DNA from: Achromobacter pulmonis
Lineage (GTDB): Bacteria; Pseudomonadota; Gammaproteobacteria; Burkholderiales; Burkholderiaceae_B
DNA length: 64,000 bases
NCBI RefSeq assembly: GCF_902859765.1
Contig: NZ_CADIJV010000002.1
Coordinates: 1-64,000 of the forward strand
Reading direction: 5' to 3'
Below the pieces are notes generated by a model. It did no database searches. It was not told where the DNA came from and saw nothing but the letters and a program-made list of their open reading frames with translations. Below are positions 1 to 8,209 of this stretch, one piece after another. The position numbers and the translations under genes were made by a program. How positions within the stretch are numbered: the first letter of the stretch is position 1; every line of letters starts with the position of its first letter.

Positions 1-330
1 CCCAAGCTGGGCGTGGTGCCGCGCGAGGTGACGCTGCTGCCGCGCCACTGGGACTGGCTGGCGGCACAGCCGGGCGGCGCCTCGGTGGCGCTGCGCAAGC
101 TGGTCGAACAGGCGCGACGCGACAACGAGGCGCGCGACCGGCAGCGCCAGCGGCAGGAAGCGGCATACCACTTCATGTCGAGCATGGCAGGCGATCTGGC
201 GGGCTTCGAGGAAGCGACGCGGGCGTTGTACGCCGGCGATCACGCGGCTTTCACGCGCCAGGTCGCTGCGTGGCCGGCCGATGTCCGTGAATACGCCCTG
301 GCGCTGGCCTGGGCGGATGACGCCGCCTGA
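1..330 (+). CDS. DUF2239-family protein, C-terminal part (5' end outside window)
   Basis: The frame is open from the first base and ends with TGA at 328-330, so the start lies outside the window; 109 residues are visible. They contain the block GVVPREVTLLPRHWDW followed by a stretch on recruiting ALRKLVEQAR, which I recognise as the second half of DUF2239, a family of small cytosolic proteins of roughly 190-200 residues with no assigned reaction. No catalytic motif is visible. It is followed after 35 bases by the DCC-family gene on the same strand, so the two could be co-transcribed. The family call rests on memory of the family consensus. Confidence 0.75.
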   Translation, partial: PKLGVVPREVTLLPRHWDWLAAQPGGASVALRKLVEQARRDNEARDRQRQRQEAAYHFMSSMAGDLAGFEEATRALYAGDHAAFTRQVAAWPADVREYALALAWADDAA

Positions 331-365
331 GCATTGCAGCGCCAGTCGCTGGTAAGCTGTACGTC

Positions 366-755
366 ATGGATACGGATAGCGCCCCCCGCAACTTCCTGCT
401 GTACGACGGCGATTGCCCCTTCTGCACGAACTACGTGCGGATGGTGCAGTTGCGCAAGGCCGTCGGCCCCGTCGCATTGCTCGACATGCGCGAGCATCCC
501 GAGCTGGTGGCGCACTACCGCGACCGCGGCTACGACCTGAACGAAGGCATGCTGCTACGGCTGGACGGGCACGTCTACTGGGGTGCCGATTGCATCAACC
601 GGCTGGCGCTGATCAGCTCGGACAGCGACCTTTTCAACCAGGTCAATGCCGCGATCTTCCGCCGCCCCTGCCTGTCGGCGGCGCTGTATCCCTTCATGCG
701 GCGCGGCCGCGCGCTGACGCTGGCGCTGCTGGGCAAGAAGAAGATGCCGGCCTGA
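366..755 (+). CDS. Thiol-disulfide oxidoreductase DCC family (DUF393) protein
   Basis: A 129-residue protein opening with LLYDGDCPFCTNYV; the DxxCPxC signature of the DCC family has its two cysteines at residues 17 and 20. The length (about 115-135 residues) fits the family. DCC proteins have a thioredoxin-like redox motif; their substrates are mostly unknown. No signal peptide or membrane segment is evident, so it is probably cytosolic. The ATG at 366 places the conserved YDGDCPFC block about 13 residues from the start, as in relatives. It lies just downstream of the DUF2239 gene, same strand. Confidence 0.88.
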   Translation: MDTDSAPRNFLLYDGDCPFCTNYVRMVQLRKAVGPVALLDMREHPELVAHYRDRGYDLNEGMLLRLDGHVYWGADCINRLALISSDSDLFNQVNAAIFRRPCLSAALYPFMRRGRALTLALLGKKKMPA

Positions 756-797
756 CGTCGTGCCCGGATCATTTCCCCGCGCTGACGCGGCGGCCGC

Positions 798-868
798 GAT
801 CGCAGGCCTGCCGTTCGCCGAACAGGCGGCGGCATGATCGCAAGCCTGCCCTTCGTGCGCAGGCGGCG
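798..868. repeat. Imperfect tandem duplication, period about 38 bp
   Basis: Two adjacent units at 798-831 and 836-868 share the pattern GATCGCA-GCCTGCC-TTCG-CAGGCGGCG with a few substitutions and one gap. They lie in the non-coding stretch between the DCC gene and the broken ankyrin gene. No function is apparent; a local duplication is the simplest explanation. Confidence 0.5.
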
Positions 869-874
869 CTCCTC

Positions 875-1039
875 ATGTCCATCGTTCGACTCCGGCGCAG
901 GTTCCTCGCCACCGCGCTGCTGGCCATGGCCGAAGGCGGCGCCGCCGCGCAAGGCGATGCGGGCGCCGAGCTGCTGCGCGCCACAAGCCAGGACGACCCC
1001 GCGCGGGTCCAGGCGCTGCTGGCGGCCGGCGCCCGCTGA
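875..1039 (+). pseudogene. Ankyrin-repeat protein remnant: signal peptide and first half-repeat only
   Basis: The 54 residues from the ATG at 875 comprise an Arg-rich N-terminus, a hydrophobic segment and an Ala-Gln cleavage region (residues 1-26). Then comes AELLRATSQDDPARVQALLA and a GAR before TGA. In exported ankyrin proteins this block is normally followed by D-V-N-A-R-D and several further repeats. Here translation stops exactly where the first repeat should continue, so the gene looks 3'-truncated by deletion. It could still give a short exported peptide. A strong terminator lies 150 bases downstream. Confidence 0.55.
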
Positions 1040-1191
1040 TCCGCAAGGTGCCGGGATCAGGAAAACCCCAAAAGTGGCCGATTCATGTCCACGGCATGGA
1101 CACCACGCCTGGCAGAATATCGCATATCTGATAAATTTCTCATCGCACTGGCTCGTGCCGGCGAGCTGTTGTGCTTGTTGTTGTATGTTTT

Positions 1192-1219
1192 ATCCGGCCT
1201 TCGGGCCGGATTTTTTTTG
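1192..1219 (+). terminator. Rho-independent terminator
   Basis: A perfect 8-bp stem, ATCCGGCC at 1192-1199 paired with GGCCGGAT at 1204-1211, closed by a TTCG tetraloop and followed by a run of eight T residues. The polarity is plus strand, so it ends transcription from the truncated ankyrin gene or from an unseen short transcript starting near 1085. Confidence 0.85.
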
Positions 1220-1303
1220 CTTGCGCGACAGCGCTGCTGGCGCGGGCAGGCCGCCGCGGCCACATCCGCCTTTATCGGCCGGCATTTCCCACCAAACCGC
1301 GCC

Positions 1304-1543
1304 TTATTCGTCGATCCGGATCGACAGGCCGTCACCATCGACCACGATTGATCGCACCTGCACGTTCCAGCCGGCATTGATCGCTACTTCCTGGTCGTCG
1401 AACACGCCGTATTCGGTCACGGTGACCGCGCCGCGCAACGCGCGGCCATCGGCCCCTGGCCCATGCGCTTCGATCACCGGCAAATAGCCGTCCTGTATCC
1501 GCACCGCGCCGCGCGTGATCTGAAAGCCGTTGATGTTTTCCAT
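1304..1543 (-). CDS. Hypothetical protein, 79 residues
   Basis: I do not recognise this protein. The ATG at 1543 gives MENINGFQITRGAVRIQDGY as N-terminus, the most protein-like part of a longer open frame that begins at 1606. It is rich in beta-branched and acidic residues (for example AVTVTEYGVFDDQEVAINAG), lacks Cys, and shows no signal peptide or membrane segment; a small beta protein is plausible. It converges on the terminator at 1192-1219 and lies 3' of the LysR gene on the same strand, 88 bases away. The upstream sequence has only a weak ribosome-binding site, so the start is uncertain. Confidence 0.5.
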   Translation of the reverse strand: MENINGFQITRGAVRIQDGYLPVIEAHGPGADGRALRGAVTVTEYGVFDDQEVAINAGWNVQVRSIVVDGDGLSIRIDE

Positions 1544-1631
1544 GTGACGTCCAAGGCTGTGAAGGCACTCATCGTAGCGCGATGGCGGCCGCCCGGCCGG
1601 CGCCACTCGCGCCGCACGGCCGCCCGGCCCC

Positions 1632-2555
1632 TCAACACGGCCCCGCGTCCCCGGCCTGCAATTGCGTGCGCAGGCTGGCGATGAAGGCCTCGGCGGCTTG
1701 GGGCAGTACGCGGCCGGCCAGGGTCTGGACCTCGAAGTGGCGTTCGTTCATTTCCCGATCGCGCAGCGGCACCGCCACCACCTGCTTGCCCTGCAGCCGA
1801 TAGCGGATCGCCAGTTCACCACAGAACGCCACGCCGCCGCCGGCCCCGGCAAACGCCACCAGCGCATCGACGCTGCGGCTGGAAAACACCGGTTCGCATT
1901 GCAGTTGCTGGCGGCTGCAACTGATGTCGATCAATTGCCGCAAGGTGGAATCGGCGTCCGGCAGCGCCAGGGGATAGGCCATCAATTGCGCCAGCGTTAC
2001 CTCGGTCTGGCGCGCCAGCGGATGGCCGGCGGCCACCACCGCGCGCACCGGCGCCGGCATGCGCAATTCCACGCGCACGTCGCGATGCGAGGTCAGGCTG
2101 AGGGTGATGCCGACATCGGCCGCGCCATCGCGCACCCGGGCCGGCACCTCGCGCTGCGAACATATGTCCAGCGTGAAGCGAATGCCCGCGTATTGCTCGC
2201 GGAATCGCGCGATCGCGGCGGGCACCACGTCATGCACGAAGCCTTCGGTGCAGACGACCCGCACCAAGCCTTGGCGCAGGCCGCGCAGCCCCAGGATGTC
2301 GCCGGCGACGCGGTCCACGTCCTGTTGCGCGCGCCGGGCGTAAGCGGCCAGCAGCTCACCGGCCGCGTTCAGCGCCATGCCGCGTGAACGGCGCTCGAAC
2401 AGCAAGGTGCCCAGTTCGCGTTCGAGGCGGGCGATCTGGCGGCTGACCGCCGACGGCGCCACCTCCAGCTTGTCCGCCGCCACGCTGACCGAGCCGCAGC
2501 GCGCCACTTCCAGGAAGTAGCGCACCGCCACTTCCTGCAGGATTTGCGGGTTCAT
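1632..2555 (-). CDS. LysR-family transcriptional regulator
   Basis: A 307-residue protein with an N-terminal winged helix-turn-helix at about residues 8-68, including VAPSAVSRQIARLERELGTL and the LFERRSRGMALNAAG wing. A periplasmic-binding-like effector domain follows from about residue 92 to the end. The length is standard for the family. It is transcribed divergently from dsdA with a 120-bp shared region holding a perfect dyad at 2572-2586, so it most likely controls dsdA-Bug-amidase and itself. The inducer cannot be read from the sequence; D-serine or an amide precursor is a guess from the neighbours. Confidence 0.93.
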   Translation of the reverse strand: MNPQILQEVAVRYFLEVARCGSVSVAADKLEVAPSAVSRQIARLERELGTLLFERRSRGMALNAAGELLAAYARRAQQDVDRVAGDILGLRGLRQGLVRVVCTEGFVHDVVPAAIARFREQYAGIRFTLDICSQREVPARVRDGAADVGITLSLTSHRDVRVELRMPAPVRAVVAAGHPLARQTEVTLAQLMAYPLALPDADSTLRQLIDISCSRQQLQCEPVFSSRSVDALVAFAGAGGGVAFCGELAIRYRLQGKQVVAVPLRDREMNERHFEVQTLAGRVLPQAAEAFIASLRTQLQAGDAGPC

Positions 2556-2571
2556 CGGGTTTCCCCTTGGT

Positions 2572-2586
2572 TTGCGTAAAACGCAA
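2572..2586. promoter_or_regulatory. Candidate LysR operator between the regulator gene and dsdA
   Basis: The perfect dyad TTGCGT-AAA-ACGCAA contains T at 2573 and A at 2585, the T-N11-A arrangement typical of LysR binding boxes. It lies 16 bases upstream of the LysR start and 90 bases upstream of dsdA. Confidence 0.5.
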
Positions 2587-2675
2587 CGAATGATTCTAAC
2601 AATTCATATTGCAGCAATACTAAGGCCCCGCCTAGGATGTGACCATCCGACGACGCTTTCCTTTGCAGCCACGGC

Positions 2676-4067
2676 ATGATCCCGTCCCACGCCTCCGTTT
2701 CGTCCTTGTCCTTGGCGGCGCTGCGCGCGGCGCGTCCCGTATTGTGGACCCGCCCCGATCAGGCCGCGCCTGCCGCCGCCGCGCCCTATGGCATGGCCGA
2801 CGTGCGCGCCGCCCATGATCGCTTTGTGCGGTTCGCGCCCTTGTTGGCGCAGTTGTTCCCGGAACTGGAGGCCGCGGGCGGCGTGATCGAATCGCCCCTG
2901 CTCGCCGCGCCCGCGATGCAGGCGGCATTGGGCCTGCCGGACACGGCCGGACGCCTGTGGCTCAAGGCCGATCACGCGCTGCCGGTGGCCGGCTCGATCA
3001 AGGCGCGCGGCGGCATCCATGAAGTCCTGGAGTTCACCGAAAACCTGGCGCTGGCGCAGGGCCTGATCGCCCCGGGCGACGACTACCGCCAGCTCGGCAC
3101 GCCCGCCGCGCGCGCCTGCTTCGCGCAATACCAGGTGGCGGTGGGTTCGACCGGCAACCTGGGCCTGTCGATTGGCGTGATCGCCTCGGCGCTGGGGTTC
3201 CGCGCCGCCGTGCACATGTCGGCCGACGCCAAGGAATGGAAGAAGGCGCGCCTGCGCGCCCGAGGCGTCGAGGTGGTGGAGCATCCGGGGGATTACGAAA
3301 AAGCCGTGGCTGCCGGGCGCCGCCAGGTGCAGGCCGATCCACGCGGCTATTTCGTCGACGACGAACGCTCGGCCTCGCTGTTCCTGGGCTACGCGGCGGC
3401 GGCCCTGACCCTGCGCGACCAGATCGCGCAGGCCGGTCTTGTGGTGGACGCCGAGCATCCCTTGTTCGTGTATCTGCCTTGCGGCGTGGGCGGCGCGCCG
3501 GGCGGCATCGCCTTCGGCCTGTCGCTGCTGTTTGGCGCGCATGTGCACTGCTTCTTCGCCGAACCGGTGCAGTCGCCCTGCTTCCTGCTGCGCATGCTGG
3601 CCGGCCATGGCCAACTGCCGGGCGTGCCGGTGCCGCCATCGGTCTACGACATCGGCCTGACCAACCAGACCGAAGCCGACGGCCTGGCCGTGCCGCGCGC
3701 GTCCGACCTGGCCTATAGCGCCGTCGGCCACCTGCTGGCCGGGGTCTACACGGTGGCCGACGACACGCTTTATGGCGATCTGGCCCGCCTGCACGACAGC
3801 GAAGGCCTGCGCATCGAGCCATCGGCGGCAGCCGGATTCTCTGGGCCGCGCCATCTGCTGGGCAGCGTCGCCGGCCAGCAGTGGCTGCGCGCGCGCGGCC
3901 TGCTGCCGCATCTGCCACGGGCCACGCACCTGGCCTGGACCACCGGCGGACTGTATGTGCCGGCCGAAGCGTACGACCGATTCCTGAGCCGCGGGCAACG
4001 ACTCGCGGCCGCCCATCAGGCGCAGACCAATGCGCCTTTCCTCCACCATCCCTCTTATCGAGCATGA
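2676..4067 (+). CDS. dsdA: D-serine ammonia-lyase (D-serine dehydratase)
   Basis: A PLP enzyme converting D-serine to pyruvate and ammonia in the cytosol. The 463 residues are close to the usual 440-450 with a slightly longer N-terminus. The PLP-binding lysine is K109 in GSIKARGG. The phosphate-binding loop is [11 protein letters not shown] at about 157-167, followed by the family block [18 protein letters not shown]. It is divergent from the LysR gene. The downstream receptor gene starts essentially at its stop codon (an in-frame ATG at 4064 overlaps the TGA), so the genes are translationally linked. The association with a solute receptor and an amidase suggests D-serine released from an imported precursor; that is inference. 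Confidence 0.92.
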   Translation: MIPSHASVSSLSLAALRAARPVLWTRPDQAAPAAAAPYGMADVRAAHDRFVRFAPLLAQLFPELEAAGGVIESPLLAAPAMQAALGLPDTAGRLWLKADHALPVAGSIKARGGIHEVLEFTENLALAQGLIAPGDDYRQLGTPAARACFAQYQVAVGSTGNLGLSIGVIASALGFRAAVHMSADAKEWKKARLRARGVEVVEHPGDYEKAVAAGRRQVQADPRGYFVDDERSASLFLGYAAAALTLRDQIAQAGLVVDAEHPLFVYLPCGVGGAPGGIAFGLSLLFGAHVHCFFAEPVQSPCFLLRMLAGHGQLPGVPVPPSVYDIGLTNQTEADGLAVPRASDLAYSAVGHLLAGVYTVADDTLYGDLARLHDSEGLRIEPSAAAGFSGPRHLLGSVAGQQWLRARGLLPHLPRATHLAWTTGGLYVPAEAYDRFLSRGQRLAAAHQAQTNAPFLHHPSYRA

Positions 4068-4069
4068 CC

Positions 4070-5050
4070 ATGAAGACTGCCTTGATCGCCCTTGGTGTCG
4101 CCCTGGCGGGCGCCCTCGCCGCCGCCGCGCCGGCCAGCGCCCAGTCCGGCTACCCGACCCGTCCCGTTACCCTGGTGGTACCGTACCCGCCCGGCGGCGC
4201 CACCGATGTGCTCGGCCGCGTCATCGCGCAAAAGCTCGGCCAGGAGTTGGGCCAGACCGTCGTGGTGGAAAACCGCGCTGGCGCCGGCACCGCGATCGGC
4301 GCCGGCTATGTCGCCAAGGCCGCGCCCGACGGCTACACCCTGCTGGTCAGCTCCGGCACCACCTTCACCGTCAATCCGGCGATCCAGAACAAGCTGCCCT
4401 ACGATCCGGTCAAGAGCTTCGAGCCGATCGGCATCGCCGGCCGTACCGGCCTGGCGCTGCTGGCCAACCCGCAGGTGCCGGTCAAGAACCTGAAAGAGCT
4501 GGTGGCCTACGCCAAGGCGCGCGACAAGGAGCCGCCGGCCTATGGTTCGTTCGGCGCCGGCACCACCGCGCATTTCGTGGGCGAGGCCTTCCTGGCCGCC
4601 GCCGGGATCAAGATGATCCACGTGCCCTACAAGGGCAGCGCCCCGGCCATGACCGACCTGATCGGTGGCCAGATTCCGTTCTCGGTCGACACGGTGGCCG
4701 CCGCGCTGCCGCAGAGCAAGCAGGGCAAGGTGCGGGTGTTGGCCGTGTCGGCCCCGGCCCGCTCGGCCTTCCTGCCCGACGTGCCCACGTTCGCGGAACA
4801 GGGCTACCCATCGGTGGCCATGGACACCTGGCTCATGTTCGCCGCGCCGCGCGGCCTGCCGGCGGACGTGAAGAGCAAGCTCGAAGCCGCCTTGCGCGCC
4901 ACGGTCGAATCGCCCGACGTGCGCAAGAGCCTGGAGGCGCAAGGCTTCGAGGCGGCCTACTCCAGCGCGGCCGAGGGCGAAGCGCTGATCCAGAAGGAAT
5001 TGCCGCAGATGCGCGAAGTCGCGCAGCGCGCCAACATCAAGATCGATTGA
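4070..5050 (+). CDS. Bug/TctC-family tripartite tricarboxylate-type solute-binding protein
   Basis: A 326-residue exported receptor. Residues 1-24 form a signal peptide ending in ASAQ. The mature part opens with the Bug hallmark YPTRPVTLVVPYPPGGATD, then VVVENRAGAGTAIGA and PDGYTLL, and further on HVPYKGSAPAMTDLIGG. An alternative in-frame ATG at 4064 overlaps the dsdA stop and would add two residues. No TctA/TctB membrane partners lie nearby, so this is an orphan receptor, as is usual in Bordetella and Achromobacter. It may bind a carboxylate or amide precursor feeding the flanking DsdA and amidase. The ligand is not identifiable from sequence. Confidence 0.92.
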   Translation: MKTALIALGVALAGALAAAAPASAQSGYPTRPVTLVVPYPPGGATDVLGRVIAQKLGQELGQTVVVENRAGAGTAIGAGYVAKAAPDGYTLLVSSGTTFTVNPAIQNKLPYDPVKSFEPIGIAGRTGLALLANPQVPVKNLKELVAYAKARDKEPPAYGSFGAGTTAHFVGEAFLAAAGIKMIHVPYKGSAPAMTDLIGGQIPFSVDTVAAALPQSKQGKVRVLAVSAPARSAFLPDVPTFAEQGYPSVAMDTWLMFAAPRGLPADVKSKLEAALRATVESPDVRKSLEAQGFEAAYSSAAEGEALIQKELPQMREVAQRANIKID

Positions 5051-5061
5051 AGGAAACCCTC

Positions 5062-6585
5062 ATGACCCTGGACGATTCCCTCGTCTGCCTATCGGCGGTG
5101 GAACTGCGCCGCATGATCGGCGCGCGCCAGTTGTCGCCGGTGGAACTGCTGGAGGCGTGCATCGCGCGCATCGAGGCGGTCAACCCCTACATCAACGCCG
5201 TCACCGCCACCGCCTTCGAGCGCGCCCGCATCGAGGCGCGCGCCGCCGAACAGGCGGTGATGGCCGGCGACGCGCTCGGCCTGCTGCACGGCCTGCCGCT
5301 GGGCGTCAAGGACCTGGAGCCCACCGCCGGACTGCTCACCACCTTTGGCTCGCCGATCTACCGCGACCACGTGCCGGCCGAGGACGTGACGCTGGTGGCG
5401 CGCCTGCGCCGCGCCGGCGCCATCGTCGCCGCCAAGACCAACGTGCCGGAAATGGGCGCGGGCGCCAACTCGCGCAACACCGTGTGGGGCGCGACCGGCA
5501 ATCCCTTCAACCCGAATTTGAATGCCGGCGGTTCCTCGGGCGGCTCGGCCGCCGCGCTGGCCAGCGACCTGTTCCCGCTGTGCACCGGCTCGGACACCGG
5601 CGGCTCGCTGCGCATCCCGGCCGCCAAGTGCGGCGTGGTCGGCTTCCGGCCCTCGCCCGGCGTGGTGCCGAGCGTGCGCAAGCCGCTGGGCTGGACGCCG
5701 ATCTCGGTGGTCGGCCCGATGGGCCGCACCGTGGCCGACGCCTGCCTGCAGATGGCCGCCAGCGCCGGCCCCGACGCTGGCGACCCGCTCAGCTATCCGC
5801 TCGATCCGTTGCAATTCCTGGCCCCCGGCGTGGCCGACCTGGGCCGCCTGCGCGTGGCCTATACCGAAGACTTCGGGCTATGCGACGTGGACGACGGCAT
5901 CCGCGCCACCTTCCGCGCCAAGATCGCCGCCATGCGCCATCTGTTCGCGGCCTGCGACCCCATCGAGATCGACTTCGGTGAGGCCCACCGCTGCTTCGAC
6001 GTGCTGCGCGCCGAGGCTTTCGTGGCCGGCATGCGCGACGCCTACGAGAAAGACCCGGCCAGCCTCGGCCCCAACCCCCGCGCCAATTTCGAGATGGGCG
6101 CGGCCATGAGCCTGAAGGACTGCGCCTGGGCGCAGGCCGAACAGACCCGGCTGATCAAGCGCTTCCAGCGCGCCTTCGACGACTACGACCTGATCCTGTC
6201 GCCGACCACGCCAGTGTCGCCATTCCCGTGGACGCAGTTGTATGCCGAGGCCATCAACGGCAAGCGCCAGGAGAACTATTACCGCTGGCTGGCGCTGACA
6301 TATGTGATCACGCTGACCACGCATCCGGCGCTGACGCTGCCTTGTGGGCGCGATCACAAGGGGATGCCGTTCGGCTTGCAGATCGTGGGACGGTTTCGCG
6401 GGGATCGCGAGGTGCTGGCGGCGGCGCAGGGAATGGAGTCGGCGTTTGCGGGGAATGAGGAACTGCGGCGGCCAAGGCCGGATCTGGCGGGGTTGAAGGC
6501 GGCGGAGCCGGCGTTGACGTCGATCGTGACGGCGCCGCCGGGGCGGGCCCAAGGCGATGCAGCGGCGGCCGTGTCAGCGGTGTAA
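5062..6585 (+). CDS. Amidase-signature family hydrolase
   Basis: A 507-residue amidase with the complete Ser-cisSer-Lys triad: Lys83 in GVKDLEPTAG, cis-Ser158 in NAGGSSGGSA and nucleophile Ser182 in GSDTGGSLRIPAA. Family members hydrolyse carboxamides to acid and ammonia. The ATG at 5062 follows AAGGAAACCCTC, a good ribosome-binding site, 11 bases after the receptor stop. The same frame is open far upstream, but that part is the shadow of the receptor gene. A 20-residue Ala-rich tail ends the protein. In context it may release D-serine or a related amino acid from an amide; the substrate is unproven. Confidence 0.9.
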   Translation: MTLDDSLVCLSAVELRRMIGARQLSPVELLEACIARIEAVNPYINAVTATAFERARIEARAAEQAVMAGDALGLLHGLPLGVKDLEPTAGLLTTFGSPIYRDHVPAEDVTLVARLRRAGAIVAAKTNVPEMGAGANSRNTVWGATGNPFNPNLNAGGSSGGSAAALASDLFPLCTGSDTGGSLRIPAAKCGVVGFRPSPGVVPSVRKPLGWTPISVVGPMGRTVADACLQMAASAGPDAGDPLSYPLDPLQFLAPGVADLGRLRVAYTEDFGLCDVDDGIRATFRAKIAAMRHLFAACDPIEIDFGEAHRCFDVLRAEAFVAGMRDAYEKDPASLGPNPRANFEMGAAMSLKDCAWAQAEQTRLIKRFQRAFDDYDLILSPTTPVSPFPWTQLYAEAINGKRQENYYRWLALTYVITLTTHPALTLPCGRDHKGMPFGLQIVGRFRGDREVLAAAQGMESAFAGNEELRRPRPDLAGLKAAEPALTSIVTAPPGRAQGDAAAAVSAV

Positions 6586-6617
6586 GCATGGCGCGGCTGC
6601 GGACGCCGCAGGCCTGA

Positions 6618-6637
6618 CCGGCGAGCGGGCTCGCCGG
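6618..6637 (+). terminator. Hairpin 3' of the amidase gene, possible terminator
   Basis: A perfect 8-bp stem, CCGGCGAG (6618-6625) and CTCGCCGG (6630-6637) with a CGGG loop, lies 33 bases after the amidase stop. There is no T-run, so it may be a weak or Rho-assisted end of the dsdA operon. Confidence 0.4.
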
Positions 6638-6706
6638 GACGCAGGCATAATCCCGACCGAACCACTTCCCTGGCCCCGCCGGCGATGCCGGTCTTCAAGG
6701 ACACCC

Positions 6707-7033
6707 ATGCGCGCATTGCCTCGCATTCTCCTCGCCGGCGCCCTCCTGGGCCCGGCCTTCGCCGCTCAGGCCGGCGAGGTCGATAAAGAAAACTGCACCT
6801 ACAACGGCATCCCGCTGCACGGCGCGGTCGAGATCGTCACCGCCTTTCCCGACATCAGGGTAGAGGTCGTCAACGCCTTCGCCGACATCCGCGTGCAGCG
6901 CGTGGACGCGTTCGCCGAGCGTTGCGGCGAGTGGAAGATCGTCGACACCTTCCCGGACTTCACGATCCAGCTGGTGGACTCTTTCCCCGACGTGACCGTG
7001 ACGTGGGTCGACGCGTTTCCGGGCACGGACTGA
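6707..7033 (+). CDS. Secreted 11-residue-repeat protein, 7(1) septoil knot-like
   Basis: A 108-residue protein with a signal peptide (residues 1-22, ending AAQA-GE). The mature part is made of repeats with Phe at 47, 58, 69, 82, 93 and 104. The consensus is (T/N/D)-x-F-P-D-h-x-h-x-h-V, as in AFPDIRVEVVN and SFPDVTVTWVD. The spacing is 11 residues except for one 13-residue step around ERCGEW. Two Cys (30 and 73) could form a disulfide. The pattern resembles what I remember of the 7(1) septoil knot domain, a small beta fold of unknown function. An ATG at 6707 after CAAGGACACCC is the natural start. Confidence 0.7.
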   Translation: MRALPRILLAGALLGPAFAAQAGEVDKENCTYNGIPLHGAVEIVTAFPDIRVEVVNAFADIRVQRVDAFAERCGEWKIVDTFPDFTIQLVDSFPDVTVTWVDAFPGTD

Positions 7034-7127
7034 CGCGCGCCCGATACCGGTCGTCCCCTTGCCATGCTTTCCTCATTGAAGTGGCCTAGGGAAATCCCGT
7101 AAGCCATTGAAATAACGCGAAGTAATG

Positions 7128-7173
7128 AAAGGGCATAAGGAAATCCCGATTAGGGAATTTGCTTATGCCCTTT
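7128..7173. promoter_or_regulatory. Perfect 12-bp inverted repeat upstream of the LysR-led operon
   Basis: AAAGGGCATAAG (7128-7139) is exactly repeated as CTTATGCCCTTT (7162-7173). The arms enclose AAATCCC and GGGAATTT, which pair imperfectly. It sits 62 bases before the LysR start. It could be an operator or a transcript hairpin. There is no T-run, so a plain terminator is less likely. Confidence 0.5.
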
Positions 7174-7234
7174 AATTATTTGTACGGCGCATACTTGATA
7201 CGCAAGAATTCGTCCTTGGCATAAAGCAAGAAAG

Positions 7235-8209
7235 ATGGAACTTCGTCAACTCGAGGCCTTCGCGGCCGTCATGTCCACGGGCAGCGTCACCGCTGCCGGG
7301 CGCTTGCTTGGCCGCTCGCAACCGGCCATCAGCCGCCTGCTGCAAGAGCTGGAGGCCGAGATCGGCTATGCGCTGTTCGCCCGCAGCGGCCCGCGCGTGA
7401 CGCCGACCGATCAGGGTTTCCTGCTGTACGACGATGTCGAACGCGCCTTGTCCAGCCTGCGCCAGATTCGCGAACGCGCCGAGGAAATCGCCCGGGGCCA
7501 GGCGCAGCCGCTGCTGCTGGCGGCAACCTCGGCCCTGGCTGCCGGCTTGGTGCCGGCCGCCCTCAAGCAGGTGGAAACGCAAACCTCCTGCCCGCGCGTC
7601 GAGCTGCGCAGTGCCTCGCCCGAGCGGGTGGTGCACGCCGTGCTGAGCGGCGCGGCGCAATTGGGCGCGACCAGCCTGCCGCTGGAGCACCGCGGCCTGA
7701 CGGTGCACTGGATCGGCCAGGCGCCCTGCGTGGTGGCGTTGCCGGAGGACGATCCGGCCGCGCGCCATGCGGTGGTGCCGGTGGCCGAACTGGCCGGGCG
7801 CCGCGTCGTCACCATGGCCAACCCTTACCGCCTGCGCCGCCGCCTGGATGCGGCCCTGCCGCCCAACGGCCACACGCTCGGTCCAATCGAAACCAATTCG
7901 TCCGTCAATGCCCTGGCCGCCGTGCGCGCCGGGCTGGGCGTGTCGGTGCTGGAACCCATCACCGCCTACGGCGCGCCGATGGCGGGCGTAGCGATCCGCC
8001 CGATCGACCTGGACATTCCTTTTTTCTTCGGGGTCATTACCTCGCAGTCGCAAGCCCTGACACCCGCCTGCCAGGCCATGGCCGACGCGCTGGCGCAGGC
8101 CGCCGCGCGCCTGCTGCCCGGCTTCGTGCTGCACGACGCCGGCCAGCACGGCGCGCTGCTGCAGTCGATCTACGGCGATGACACCCCTCTTACGGACCCC
8201 TCCGCATGA
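7235..8209 (+). CDS. LysR-family transcriptional regulator leading an ABC-transport operon
   Basis: A 324-residue LysR protein: winged HTH at residues 3-62 (RSQPAISRLLQELEAEIG, then the wing LFARSGPRVTPTDQG), effector domain from about 90. Unusually for the family it is the first gene of the operon it probably controls. Its TGA stop (8207-8209) overlaps the ATG of the next gene (8206), so both are translated from one message. The upstream 200 bp hold a perfect inverted repeat. The start follows GCAAGAAAG, a modest ribosome-binding site. Confidence 0.93.
   Translation: MELRQLEAFAAVMSTGSVTAAGRLLGRSQPAISRLLQELEAEIGYALFARSGPRVTPTDQGFLLYDDVERALSSLRQIRERAEEIARGQAQPLLLAATSALAAGLVPAALKQVETQTSCPRVELRSASPERVVHAVLSGAAQLGATSLPLEHRGLTVHWIGQAPCVVALPEDDPAARHAVVPVAELAGRRVVTMANPYRLRRRLDAALPPNGHTLGPIETNSSVNALAAVRAGLGVSVLEPITAYGAPMAGVAIRPIDLDIPFFFGVITSQSQALTPACQAMADALAQAAARLLPGFVLHDAGQHGALLQSIYGDDTPLTDPSA

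Noticed and set aside
1085-1351. A plus-strand open frame running through the terminator at 1192-1219
   Set aside because: It reads through a strong terminator, has no ribosome-binding site and no protein character. A short non-coding RNA ending at the terminator is possible but unsupported.
2604-4049. A 481-residue minus-strand open frame
   Set aside because: Antisense shadow of dsdA; the composition is the typical Arg/Gln/His-rich one, and dsdA is certain.
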